29,276 nt of DNA from Chara braunii (lineage: Eukaryota; Streptophyta; Charophyceae; Charales; Characeae). A program made the position numbers and the translations under genes. The stretch covers positions 943,323-972,598 of the forward strand of contig BFEA01000089.1 of NCBI GenBank assembly GCA_003427395.1. Direction: 5' to 3'. Below are positions 1-8,284 of the stretch, piece by piece; position 1 is the first letter of the stretch, and each line of letters opens with the position of its first letter. Below the pieces are notes generated by a model that did not search any database, was not told where the DNA came from, and saw nothing but the letters and a program-made list of their open reading frames with translations.

Positions 1-169
1 AAACTCTGATGTCCCAGATATCTGTAGCAGAATATCTCAATCAATCTACCCCACTTAGGGGTAGTCTCACGACGTCGGGCCAGCTTGGATATAATACACG
101 CTCTCTAATCCAAATACTCCCTCCAAGACCTGGCCAGATAGCAATCAGCAACTCAATGTAAAGGCCTGT

Positions 170-425
170 CTGAATGGCCTGACTGAACTGCAACTCGATA
201 TAGGGCCCGCCTGAATGGGCCCGGCTGAACAGCAACTCAATATAAAGCCCGTCTGAATAGGCCCGGATGAACAGCAACTATCTCAGAAGAAAGGGCCCGC
301 CTGAAGGGGCCTGGCTGAAAACTACAACAATCTCAAGAGGTCGGCCCACCTGAAGGGGCCCGACTGAACAACAATAATCAAGTAGGCCCGCTTGAAGGGC
401 CCGTCTGAACAGCAACTGATTAGTA
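170..425. repeat. Degenerate GGCCCG-CTGAA minisatellite
   Basis: Five to six imperfect units of roughly 42-50 bp. Each has a GGCCCGCCTGAA-like core, then GGCCCGGCTGAA and an AACAGCAACT stretch. Core starts fall near 203, 245, 294, 342 and 384. Short open frames on the minus strand here only reflect the repeat and have no protein character. Confidence 0.75.
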
Positions 426-603
426 AAACATCTCATCCACAGGGACCAGTCGTAAATGCTGAATGTACTCGGGCTAAACTGAGCCAGGTCATCTGTGCAG
501 GGACTGAACTGCCAATGCTCCCCGTGCGAGGGAAAATATCACGTGCATGAGGTAATGCTGATCAGCGAGGAAATAAAATCAAACGGGAGCGTGATGGCAA
601 ATC
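426..603. other. Unassigned spacer between minisatellites
   Basis: No repeat unit, coding frame or RNA gene is visible between the two arrays. Confidence 0.4.
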
Positions 604-1310
604 ATCCCAGCTAGCAATCCTATTCTCGGGCGTACATGGACTCGCACTCAAACGACAGTATCTAGCCTGGGCGCACGGATATCCAGCGCAAGTGAACGTG
701 GGCGCGCACTCAAATAACTATATCCAGCCAGGGCGCACACGGGCGCGCACTCTAATAGCAATATCGAACCAGGGCGCACACGACGCGCACTCAAATAACT
801 ATATTCAGCCTGGGCGCACACGTGCGCGCACTCTAATAGCAATATCTAGCCTGAGCGCACACGGGCGCGCACTCGAATAGCAATATCTAGCCTGGGCGCA
901 CAACAGCGCGCACTCTAATAGCAATATCCAACCTGGGCGCACACGGGCGCGCACTCAAATAACTATATCCAGCCTGGGCGCACACGCGCGCGCACTCTAA
1001 TAACAATATCTAGCCTGGGCGCACACGGGCGCGCACTCTAATAGCAATATCCAGCCTGGGCGCACACGAGCGCGCACTCTAATAGCAATATCTAGCCTGG
1101 GCGCACACGGGCACGCACTCTAATAGCAATGCCAGGCTAGGGCGCGCATGGGCGCGCACTCTAAATGCAATGCCAAGCTTGGGCGCGCATGGGCGCACAC
1201 TCTAACTGCAATGCCAAGCCTGGGCGCGCATGGGCACGCACTCTAACAGCAATGCCAAGCTTGGGCGCGCATGGTCGCGCACTCTAACTGCATTGCCAAG
1301 CTTGGGCGCA
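604..1310. repeat. 41-bp minisatellite, GCGCACTC type
   Basis: About fifteen or more units. The unit reads GCGCACTCTAATAGCAATAT, then CTAGCCTGGGCGCACACGGG. Successive GCGCAC cores lie 41 bp apart (for example 704 and 745). Units drift from left to right: CAATATCTAGCC variants give way to CAATGCCAAGCTT variants after about 1130. The array is rich in alternating purine-pyrimidine GCGCAC runs. Open frames on either strand are repeat-born. Confidence 0.9.
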
Positions 1311-1595
1311 CATTAAAATACAATATCTTGTCCGGGCGTGCGCGGGCGCCACACTTAAAAATAATATCTGGTTTGGGTGCGCGCGGGTGCGCACTTAAAA
1401 ATAATATCTGTTCTAGGCGCGAGCGGGTGCGCACTTAAAAATAATACCTGGTCTGGGCGCGGGCGCGCACTTAAAAATAATATCTGGTCTGGGCGCCTGC
1501 GGGCGCGCACTTAAAAATAATATCTGGTCTGGGCGCGCGCGGGTGCGCACTTAAAAATAATATCTGGTTTGGGCGCGCGCGGGCACGCAATTAAT
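1311..1595. repeat. 40-bp minisatellite, CACTTAAAAATAAT type
   Basis: About seven units of roughly 40 bp that continue the preceding array. They keep the GGGCGCGC core, but the A/T half changes to CACTTAAAAATAATATCTGG. The unit replaces its neighbour gradually, which suggests a common origin followed by local homogenisation. Confidence 0.85.
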
Positions 1596-1800
1596 ATAAT
1601 ATCTTAATCTGATGGTCAAAATTCAATCTTTGCTTGGGACCAATATACAACTGCTTGCAACAGGGTAGAGTGATTACTGCTCGCAAAACTTGGCCTTCTT
1701 TTAGGGCCAGACCACTATTGTCATTAAATGAGAGTTGGTCAACAGAGTATGTGCATACCAAATACTCAGTTGAAATGGACACCAGTGCTCCTGGTTCGAA
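1596..1800. other. Unique spacer between repeat blocks
   Basis: About 200 bp outside the arrays. Short overlapping frames exist on both strands, but none has a recognisable domain or a convincing splice context. Confidence 0.4.
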
Positions 1801-2455
1801 ATCGGTCATGTATGACCCTCAGTCATGGTGCGCAACAACGCTCAGCAAAGAAAATGACCCTCAGTCATGGTGTGCAGCAGCGCACAGTTGCGAATAGCAA
1901 AATGGTTCTCGGTCATAATGCGCAACAGCGCACAGTTGCGGAAATGGTTCTCAGTCGCGGTGCACAATAGTGCATAGCAAAAAATGTTCAGAAATGGCCC
2001 TTGCGAATAGCACAATGCTCAGAAATGGCCCTGACAAATAGCACAATGCTCTGATGAATAGCACAATGCTCAGAAATGGTATGACGAATAGCACATTGCT
2101 CAGAAATAGTATGGTGCGTTTTCTGCACAGTTGCGGGAATGCTCATGTGTAGTCCTCAGGTTTGGAGCGATCTCTGCGCACAGTTACAGAACAATCAAAT
2201 ATGGTTCTCAAGTTCCGAGCGCTCTCTGCACGGAGCAATCAAATAGGGTTCTCAAGTTCGAAGCGCTCTCTGCGCACAGTTGCAGAGTACTCAAGATATG
2301 GCCCTCAAGTACAGCGCGACAGCGCGCTCTCTGCGCACAGATACAAACACTCAAACGTGGCCCTCAAGCATAGCGCACTCTCTGCGCACCGATACGAACT
2401 GCAAAATGCTCTGATATAGCCATCAGGTATGGCGCGCTCTCTGCGCACAGCGAAA
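1801..2455. repeat. Mixed minisatellite with GCGCACAG and CTCAGAAATGG units
   Basis: Degenerate tandem units. From 1815 to 1975 they carry CTCAGTCATGGTGC and CAACAGCGCACAGTTGCG. From about 1985 to 2110 they are short units with AGCACAATGCTCAGAAATGG. From about 2160 to 2450 they carry GCGCTCTCTGCGCACAG with TCAAATATGG-like linkers. Unit length varies from about 25 to 60 bp, less regular than the flanking blocks. Confidence 0.8.
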
Positions 2456-2832
2456 TGCTCAATGTGACTGCGCAGTCGGCCTGGCGTGACTGCGCAAACA
2501 AAATCTCTGAATCGGCTTGATTTTTCAGTATGACTGCGCAGGCAGTCTCAAAATCTTCTTGTTACTTAGTATGAGTGCGCTGACAGTCTCAAAATCGGCT
2601 TAATTACTCAGTATGACTGCGCTGGCAGTCTCAAAATCGGTATGTTGCTCAGTATGACTGCGCTGGCAGTTTCAAAATCGGCTTAATTACTCAGTATGAC
2701 TGCGCTGGCAGTCTCAAAATCGGTTTAATTACTCAGTATGACTGCGCGTGCAGTCTCAAAATCGACTTAATTACTCAGTATGACTGCGCTGGCAGTCTCA
2801 AAATCGACTTGTTGCTCAGTATGACTGCCGAA
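2456..2832. repeat. 42-bp minisatellite, AGTATGACTGCGC type
   Basis: Eight to nine units of 41-42 bp: AGTATGACTGCGCTGGCAGT, then CTCAAAATCGGCTTAATTACTC. Unit starts lie at 2610, 2651, 2693, 2735, 2777 and 2818. Units differ by a few substitutions, so this is the best homogenised array in the window. Confidence 0.9.
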
Positions 2833-3104
2833 CTTCCCCGAGCAACCCCGCCCCTTTACCTCCTTTCTTGCTTGCCTTGGTCGTCCCCCTTGTTCTAACG
2901 CAGCAGCTTTTGTCCCCCTTCTTCCTCGCCGTCCCACCAGTGCTTCCGCATCCCCGCAAGTGAGAGCTTCTCTCATACTTGCTGCTCTGTCAGCATAACT
3001 GCCTTCCGCAAGTGAGCGTGCTCTCGGTCTGTCTGGTCCTCATCTTTGTGACGTGGCCTCTCTTTTATAACGGAGAGGCCAGGTGATCGGGGCTGCGTGC
3101 TGCA
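2833..3104. other. Unassigned stretch
   Basis: C/T-rich sequence (2840-2960), then a stretch with a short reuse of the GCAAGTGAG motif. No credible gene is seen. Confidence 0.4.
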
Positions 3105-3415
3105 ACCCCGTGGTCAGGGCTGTGGTCAAACTCTAGACCAGGCCTGTGCTAAAGATAGCAGAGTCCCGACCTCGGAACATAAACAGTCAGTCCCATGCTA
3201 AAAATAGCTTGGGACTGTGCTAATTTTAGAACAGGACAGGCGCAGGCCCCAGTCCCTGGTAGACGAACAATTAGTCCCACGCTAAAAATAGCGCGAGACT
3301 TTGCTAATTTTAAAACGGGACTGGTGTAGGCCCGACTTCGGGAGATGAACAGTCAGTCCTGTGCTAAAAATAGCACATGACCCTACCTTTAATTATTCGG
3401 GTCTGGCTGTTCATC
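3105..3415. repeat. 84-bp tandem repeat with GCTAAAAATAGC
   Basis: Three to four copies of an 82-84 bp unit. Starts of AGTCCYRYGCTAAAAATAGC fall at 3189, 3273 and 3355, and a partial copy precedes them. Each unit contains the self-complementary GCTAAAAATAGC and a second half with GCTAATTTTARAACRGGAC. Confidence 0.85.
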
Positions 3416-4492
3416 TATATGACTTCTTAGGGCTGTCCCTTTTCTGGCCAAGTTATGCGGTCGTGTCGGTCCAGTCCCAACCGGTCAAACTTGAATATTT
3501 CACTAACCCTTGGTCCGTTTCAGGTGCCGTTTGGACCGGACCCCACTAATTGGCCCATTGCGGTCGCGTCGGTCCAGTCCAACGGGGACGATTGGGTCTC
3601 CGGCAGACCGTACCGCCGCGCTGACTTTCCCTTGATTTCGGCCCAGGGGAAATCTAATCGATGCGTTAGGGCCCAGCTTGACTATAACCGCAGTTTTGAC
3701 GCTGCGCGGAGGTTGACTGTGACGAGTCAATTTCTGCCGCTGCGCCGCATTGTCTTCCGACAGCGGTCGAGGGTGCCCCTCTTTTGGGGCCTAATCGCGC
3801 GACACTCAGTCGGCGCTCATTCCCAGGCGGAATAAGTGGGGCCGACCAACTCGTGCCACAATTCCAAATTCAGACCGTTGGCCTTCCCGCGATGCGACAG
3901 AAAAAGGTGAAGGAAGTCCGTGCCTGAAAACCAGTAAGGTAATAATAACAATAATAATAATCGCGGGAAAAGGAAAGATTGCAATTCGAATTTCCTCCGC
4001 GAAGCAATCCCGCCTGAATAGTGGTGCGAACCCACGCACAAGTCTAAATCTCAACTTTCGACCCTCTTCCCCTCTTTCTAGGTCTCGCTGTATCTATCAC
4101 TTAACATGGTTAATGGGGTCCTACTGCACAGTTCGATCAAGCAAATCCGGTACAGGTGATATGCGGAGGGTCGGTCAGGCCTATACCATGAGGCCGCAGT
4201 CGCAGTCCGCATCCTGAATCGACGGCCTCCCCTATGAAGTGACAGAACCTAGAAGGAGAGTCGGGTCTGAAAATCGATAAGTCAACAGTAAAAATTGCTA
4301 TAAAATTTATAATAATAATAAATAAGGAAAGAAAAATAAGAAAGTTCAACGGTACAGCAACCCGATACCACTGAATTACCCCAGATTAAAGCAAGGATCA
4401 CGATCCAAAAGCAGTTCCGACGCTCAACTTTCCTTTTTACTCCTGCATAATTTTATTTTATTTTATCTCTTTATCAGCCTTCCTTTTTTACA
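3416..4492. other. Unassigned ~1.1-kb stretch
   Basis: No recognisable gene. A segment around TGCGGTCGTGTCGGTCCAGT near 3457 recurs at about 3560 as TGCGGTCGCGTCGGTCCAGT, an imperfect direct repeat about 104 bp apart. Short AAT trinucleotide runs occur at 3940-3960 and 4308-4322. A 126-codon frame at 3455-3835 has no domain character and overlaps the duplicated segment, so I do not call it. Confidence 0.4.
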
Positions 4493-4870
4493 TTGACCTG
4501 TCCTAGTGCCTATCCCATAACCAGGAAAAAGGATGCTTGGCGCGCAGTTAAAAGGACCGAATTTGTCGTTTCACCTCCGCGTCCCAGGGCAAACCCGACG
4601 GCTACCACGGCCTCATGCCGGTTGTGCTCTGCTGTACAGCAGAGCGCCGAGCCTGCGTGGACCAATGGAAGTCATGTGGCGCACCCCTTTTGTCAAGGGC
4701 ACAGCCACCAGGACAAGTCTGACCCGAAGCACGGCCTCGGCACTAACGGCGATGGAAACCGAAGACACTTCTACAGGTCGAGGCACCGACGAGAGAGACT
4801 GTACCAAGCAGGGAATTGGTACACGGAGGCGGGCCGGGACACCGCGCCCTCCGACACCGGGCAGCCCAGC

Positions 4871-4872
<2 letters not shown>
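4493..4872 (+). other. Possible transcript 3' part upstream of poly-A tract
   Basis: GC-richer sequence open in two overlapping frames right up to a 57-A tract, the look of a retroposed transcript end. Neither frame shows a known domain. The frames are rich in R, T, P and S, and they end in artificial poly-lysine from the A tract. I could not identify a matching flanking duplication. It could instead be unrelated unique sequence bordering a homopolymer expansion. Confidence 0.25.
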
Positions 4873-4932
<60 letters not shown>

Positions 4933-4974
4933 ACGGATAAGAAAAAAAAAAAAAAAAAGAAAAATATTATTATG

Positions 4975-5023
<49 letters not shown>
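4873..5023. repeat. Two very long poly-A tracts
   Basis: A run of about 57 A (4873-4929) is followed by TTACGGATAAG, 17 A, a short AT-rich linker with ATTATTATG, and another run of about 48 A ending near 5023. Such paired tails suggest successive poly-A retroelement insertions, or expansion of one tail. Homopolymer lengths in an assembly are uncertain. Confidence 0.85.
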
Positions 5024-5026
<3 letters not shown>

Positions 5027-5110
5027 AAAAATTCCCGAAAAAAACTATGTTGTGTAGAGTTGTAATACAAACAACTTTTGGCTGAGGGTCACATCAGAAT
5101 TCATTACCGA
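5024..5110. repeat. Dispersed repeat, copy 1
   Basis: Contains ACAACTTTTGGCTGAGGGTC, then ACATCAGAATTCATTACCGA. It aligns imperfectly with the segment at 5405-5500, including the leading GTTGTAATACA / GTTATACAG part. Both copies lie next to long A or T homopolymers. Confidence 0.5.
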
Positions 5111-5310
5111 ATCGGAGATAAAAAAGAAAATAACAAAATCACACTAAAGGACACCCCTTTAAGGCTTTAACCTCTCTTAGCCCCTTTAAAAATAATTTAT
5201 ACCCCCCTTGACCCCCTTCACAACCAACTCTCAAAAAATAAAATGAGCCCGGATTTGGGTTCCTCTGGAAAAGCGTAGAAAGGCAAAAAAAAAAAAAGAA
5301 AAAAAAAATC
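5111..5310. other. A-rich unassigned stretch
   Basis: Low-complexity A-rich sequence with CCCCTTTAAGG-like segments and A or T homopolymers from 5286 to 5322. No gene is seen. Confidence 0.4.
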
Positions 5311-5324
5311 TTTTTTTTTTTTGC

Positions 5325-5362
5325 ACGCTCGGGTACCCCGGCGTCAGACCCCCCCGAGCGTA
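5325..5362. repeat. Inverted repeat ACGCTCGGG
   Basis: ACGCTCGGG (5325-5333) and its exact complement CCCGAGCGT (5354-5362) flank a 20-bp C-rich centre. They lie directly after a poly-T tract and before a GC-rich segment with repeated GCCCGG motifs. Confidence 0.6.
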
Positions 5363-5404
5363 ACGCCCGGGTGCCCGGTCGTGCAGCCCTGGCCGGGCAT
5401 GAAA

Positions 5405-5500
5405 AACTCCGTAGCTATGTTATACAGAAAAATAAAATGAACAACTTTTGCCTCGTCACATCGAAATTCGGTACCAAATTTAAAACAAAAAATAAAGTTC
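5405..5500. repeat. Dispersed repeat, copy 2
   Basis: Imperfect second copy of the 5024-5110 segment: ACAACTTTTGCCTCGTCACA, then TCGAAATTCGGTACC. It is followed by a poly-T tract. Confidence 0.5.
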
Positions 5501-5501
5501 A

Positions 5502-5506
<5 letters not shown>

Positions 5507-5537
<31 letters not shown>

Positions 5538-5570
5538 GCCCGGCCGGGCAAGTGGCCCCGGGCCACTCTG
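5507..5570. repeat. Poly-T tract plus GC palindrome
   Basis: About 30 T precede GCCCGGCCGGGC (a perfect 12-bp palindrome) and then GTGGCCCCGGGCCAC (near-perfect). The GC block resembles the GCCCGG-rich block at 5365-5400. Confidence 0.7.
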
Positions 5571-5668
5571 GTAGCCTAGGTTTATTTTGATTAAAATACT
5601 TGTTTTTTTGTTTTCTATATATATATATATATATTTTATGCACGTCTTAATCCAAAACAAAAAATACA
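5571..5668. repeat. AT dinucleotide stretch
   Basis: (TA)n run at 5617-5634 within AT-rich sequence. A second short TA run lies at 5723-5735, on the other side of the hairpin described at 5669-5698. Confidence 0.7.
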
Positions 5669-5698
5669 GGTTGTAGGGATTTTCAAACCCAACAACCC
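5669..5698. repeat. Hairpin GGTTGTAGGG, copy 1
   Basis: Arms GGTTGTAGGG (5669-5678) and CCCAACAACC (5688-5697) enclose a TTTTCAAA-type loop, bordered by A and T runs. The same arm sequence recurs as a better hairpin at 8130-8174. Confidence 0.55.
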
Positions 5699-5739
5699 CA
5701 TTTTTTTGTTTTTTTTTGTCCAATATATATATATATTTT

Positions 5740-6490
5740 AAATTTTAATATGTCAAATTCTCAGCCGTGCCCAACGGCAGGGGCCATGGCCTGCGGTCAG
5801 GATCCCGACCGCAATCCGAGTTTGACCCCACGTTCATCACCGTGGGGAATTCATACCCAGCAGGTGAGACAACGAGGAGGACGACATCTTCTTCTTTGTC
5901 GTCGTCTCGCCCTCCATCTATTCTCCCTCCTTCCTCCTTTTTTTTTTTCTTCTTCTTTCAGAGAGAGAGAGAGGGGTAATTGACAGAAGGTTACATCGGG
6001 CATTAAGCCCAAGATCTGATTCGACATTTTTGTGGCAGACATTGATTGGACATTCGGCAGGGAGACTATTTTTGGATTTCGCTATCGCGATCTTGGTCTT
6101 CTCCCTCACCTCCACCTTCGTCTCGCCTCTCTTCCATTTCTTCATCTGTGCTTTATCCCCCATGTGCGTTTACAAGGAGGGACCTTTCTTCCATGTATGT
6201 GGTCCCTCCTCCCTTTCTTATATGTGTGGTGTATGATGGGATGTTGCGTTAGTATCTGACAGGTCAGGTCATATCTTTGAGTCTTTCGATGCAATAAATG
6301 TGTTATTTTCATACGCATCTGGATGTACATTGCTTGTTGATGCTTTGTTGGTGTTGCATTGTGCATTCGAGTCCTTTTCATCACTTTGCAGATCCTGGGC
6401 CACATATACATTGCTCAACTGAGCATGTATCAGTTCGTATCGGAGCCTTGCACGTGAATCCGGACTCCAACCTAACCTAACGCGTGAAAA
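5740..6490. other. No confident gene; possible exon fragments and CT/GA tracts
   Basis: Sequence from about 5750 to 5862 is open in two frames and ends at CCAGCAG followed by GTGAG, a plausible splice donor. A CT-rich tract (5885-5960) and an (AG)n run (5961-5974) follow. Further short frames at 6030-6260 have no domain character. I see nothing that identifies a product. Confidence 0.3.
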
Positions 6491-6496
6491 GGGGAG

Positions 6497-6668
6497 ATCG
6501 ATCGATTGATTCATTAATTGACCGATTGATCGAACAATTGATCGAACAATTGATCGAACGATTGATTGATTGATTCATTCATTCATTCATTCATTCATTC
6601 ATTCATTGATCATGATTAATTCATTAATTGATTGATCATGATTGATTGATTAATTGATTGGTTGATTA
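6497..6668. repeat. GATT/ATTC tetranucleotide microsatellite
   Basis: Degenerate GATT units, then eight to nine ATTC units (about 6571-6605), then more GATT and TGATCATGATT units. It contains several short self-complementary stretches such as TGATCATGATTAATTCATTAA. Confidence 0.9.
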
Positions 6669-8125
6669 GGTTAACCTAATTCTCCCTCAGTTGCAATTTT
6701 CTACCTAACTACCAATTCCGAAAAAAAAAGTCTTCAAATTTCTTTCTTTGGTGTAAATTTGTTGTTCAAAAATTTTCCAAATTTTGAAATTGCGTAGCAA
6801 CTGAAATTCTCGATTTTCGTTTTTTTTTTATTTTCGATATTTCGTTGTTTGATTAGTTGAAATTTTTTTTTGGAATTCTTGCAGGAATTCGTTTTTATAA
6901 ATTCCGGATCACGCTTTAATTAGTAGCTACTTGCTGGAAGTTCCGATTTCCTTCATTTTTTTGAATTCCGAAATTTTCGTTACTTTAATATTCTGAAATT
7001 TTATTTTTCTCGAAAACCCTCTCCTTGCAGTTAAGTTTCATCATTCTGTATCCCAAAATCGAAATGTGTTGCGCGTACTCTTATGTACAAGGAATATGAG
7101 CGAGAACGATATACAGAAAACCAAGTTGCAAAATCACGCAGAAGTCCAAATAGTCATGTAACAAGCAGAGAGCAGAAATGCACCAATATTTCATCCAAAT
7201 AAGAGCAATACAACGAACTCGTAAGCTGATGTTCAACCCTCCAGGCTACACCAACGAAGTATTCAATGTCGCTCCTCTAGTCTAGAGCACAACACCCATC
7301 CTGCTCTACTAGTCCTACCTATCCTATCTACGGTCATGCAATAGGCTCGCTTTGACTTTGAAGACCAATGTACATGGCGTCAACACCAATGTCGACCTCC
7401 CACATACATCACGTACGTACTCTCGCCTCCCCTCATCATCCCTGACCACCCACACTCGTGCCTCCTCCTAAAAACCATTGCCGCCCTCCTCTGCCCTCGC
7501 ACCCTGCAGCCCGGCTATGGCCGCTAGGCTCTAATGCCCCGCGGCCCTGTAGCGCCCGTCACCACTCAGCGCCCGCTCGCGCCCCAACCAGCAGTCGCGC
7601 ATGCAGACACTTGCGCTCTAACGAAGCAGCGTGTCCGCATTACCTGATTGCTTCTGAAAATGTCCAAGGTGAGGCCCATGTTGCAATTCAACCAATTAGC
7701 GTACAACAACAGTCTTAGACCCACATTGGAAAATGTTGAGATAAGGGTCTCTCGTGAATATTCAGGCCCGCCTTCACTTAGCATGGGCACGAGGCTTGCT
7801 AGGGGTCACAGTCAAAACATATGCATATTGTCTAGGGGCTCCTGAGGACACATTCCTTACATTCCATCCCTTGTAGCTTCAAACGTCCGCTGAGATGCTT
7901 CTATGTAGGTACCTTCCCCTTCAACCTTCTTTCATGATCTTTCAGAATGTGAAGTGGTCTCAATTAGTTCCTCTCTGGCTACGTGACACCCTCGGTCGTG
8001 GCTACCGGCAATTTGGCCATCTCAGCCGTTAAAGTCGGCCACAGCCGCGGCCAGGAGGCCCAATTCGCAGCCTGTGTTTTTGGATATTTTTTTTAGGGTC
8101 GAAAATACGTAAAAAAATATAAAAA
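6669..8125. other. ~1.45-kb stretch without a recognised gene
   Basis: AT-rich with T homopolymers to about 7020, then mixed, then C-rich (7380-7600). The longest frame (7458-7718) follows the C-rich bias and has no domain. No LTR pair, tRNA gene or coding exon could be supported. Confidence 0.4.
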
Positions 8126-8129
8126 TTAA

Positions 8130-8174
8130 AAAAAAAGGATTGTAGGGTTTGCAAATCCCTACAACCCTTTTTTT
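8130..8174. repeat. Hairpin with TTGTAGGG arms, copy 2
   Basis: Arms of 18 bp (8130-8147 and 8157-8174) pair with one mismatch around a 9-bp loop. The arm is A7 followed by GGATTGTAGGG; the other side is CCCTACAACCC followed by T7. It has the same core as the hairpin at 5669-5698. It lies about 110 bp from the truncated 3' end of LINE-A. Confidence 0.65.
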
Positions 8175-8284
8175 TTTTTTTGAATTTGACTTCATTTACG
8201 AATTTAAAAAAATAAAAAATAAAAATCGGTTAAAAATAATAATAATAAAAAAAAATAAAAGAAAAGCAGTATTTTTTTTTTCCA

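Noticed and set aside
604-2832. CRISPR-like regular repeats
   Set aside because: Units are contiguous and degenerate with no unique spacers of fixed size and no cas genes; the context is eukaryotic. These are minisatellites.
3416-4492. LTR of a Gypsy/Copia element
   Set aside because: A ~104-bp direct repeat exists, but no TG..CA ends, primer-binding site, polypurine tract or pol frame could be found.
4493-5085. Lysine- or phenylalanine-homopolymer proteins
   Set aside because: These frames only translate the poly-A/poly-T tracts in different phases.
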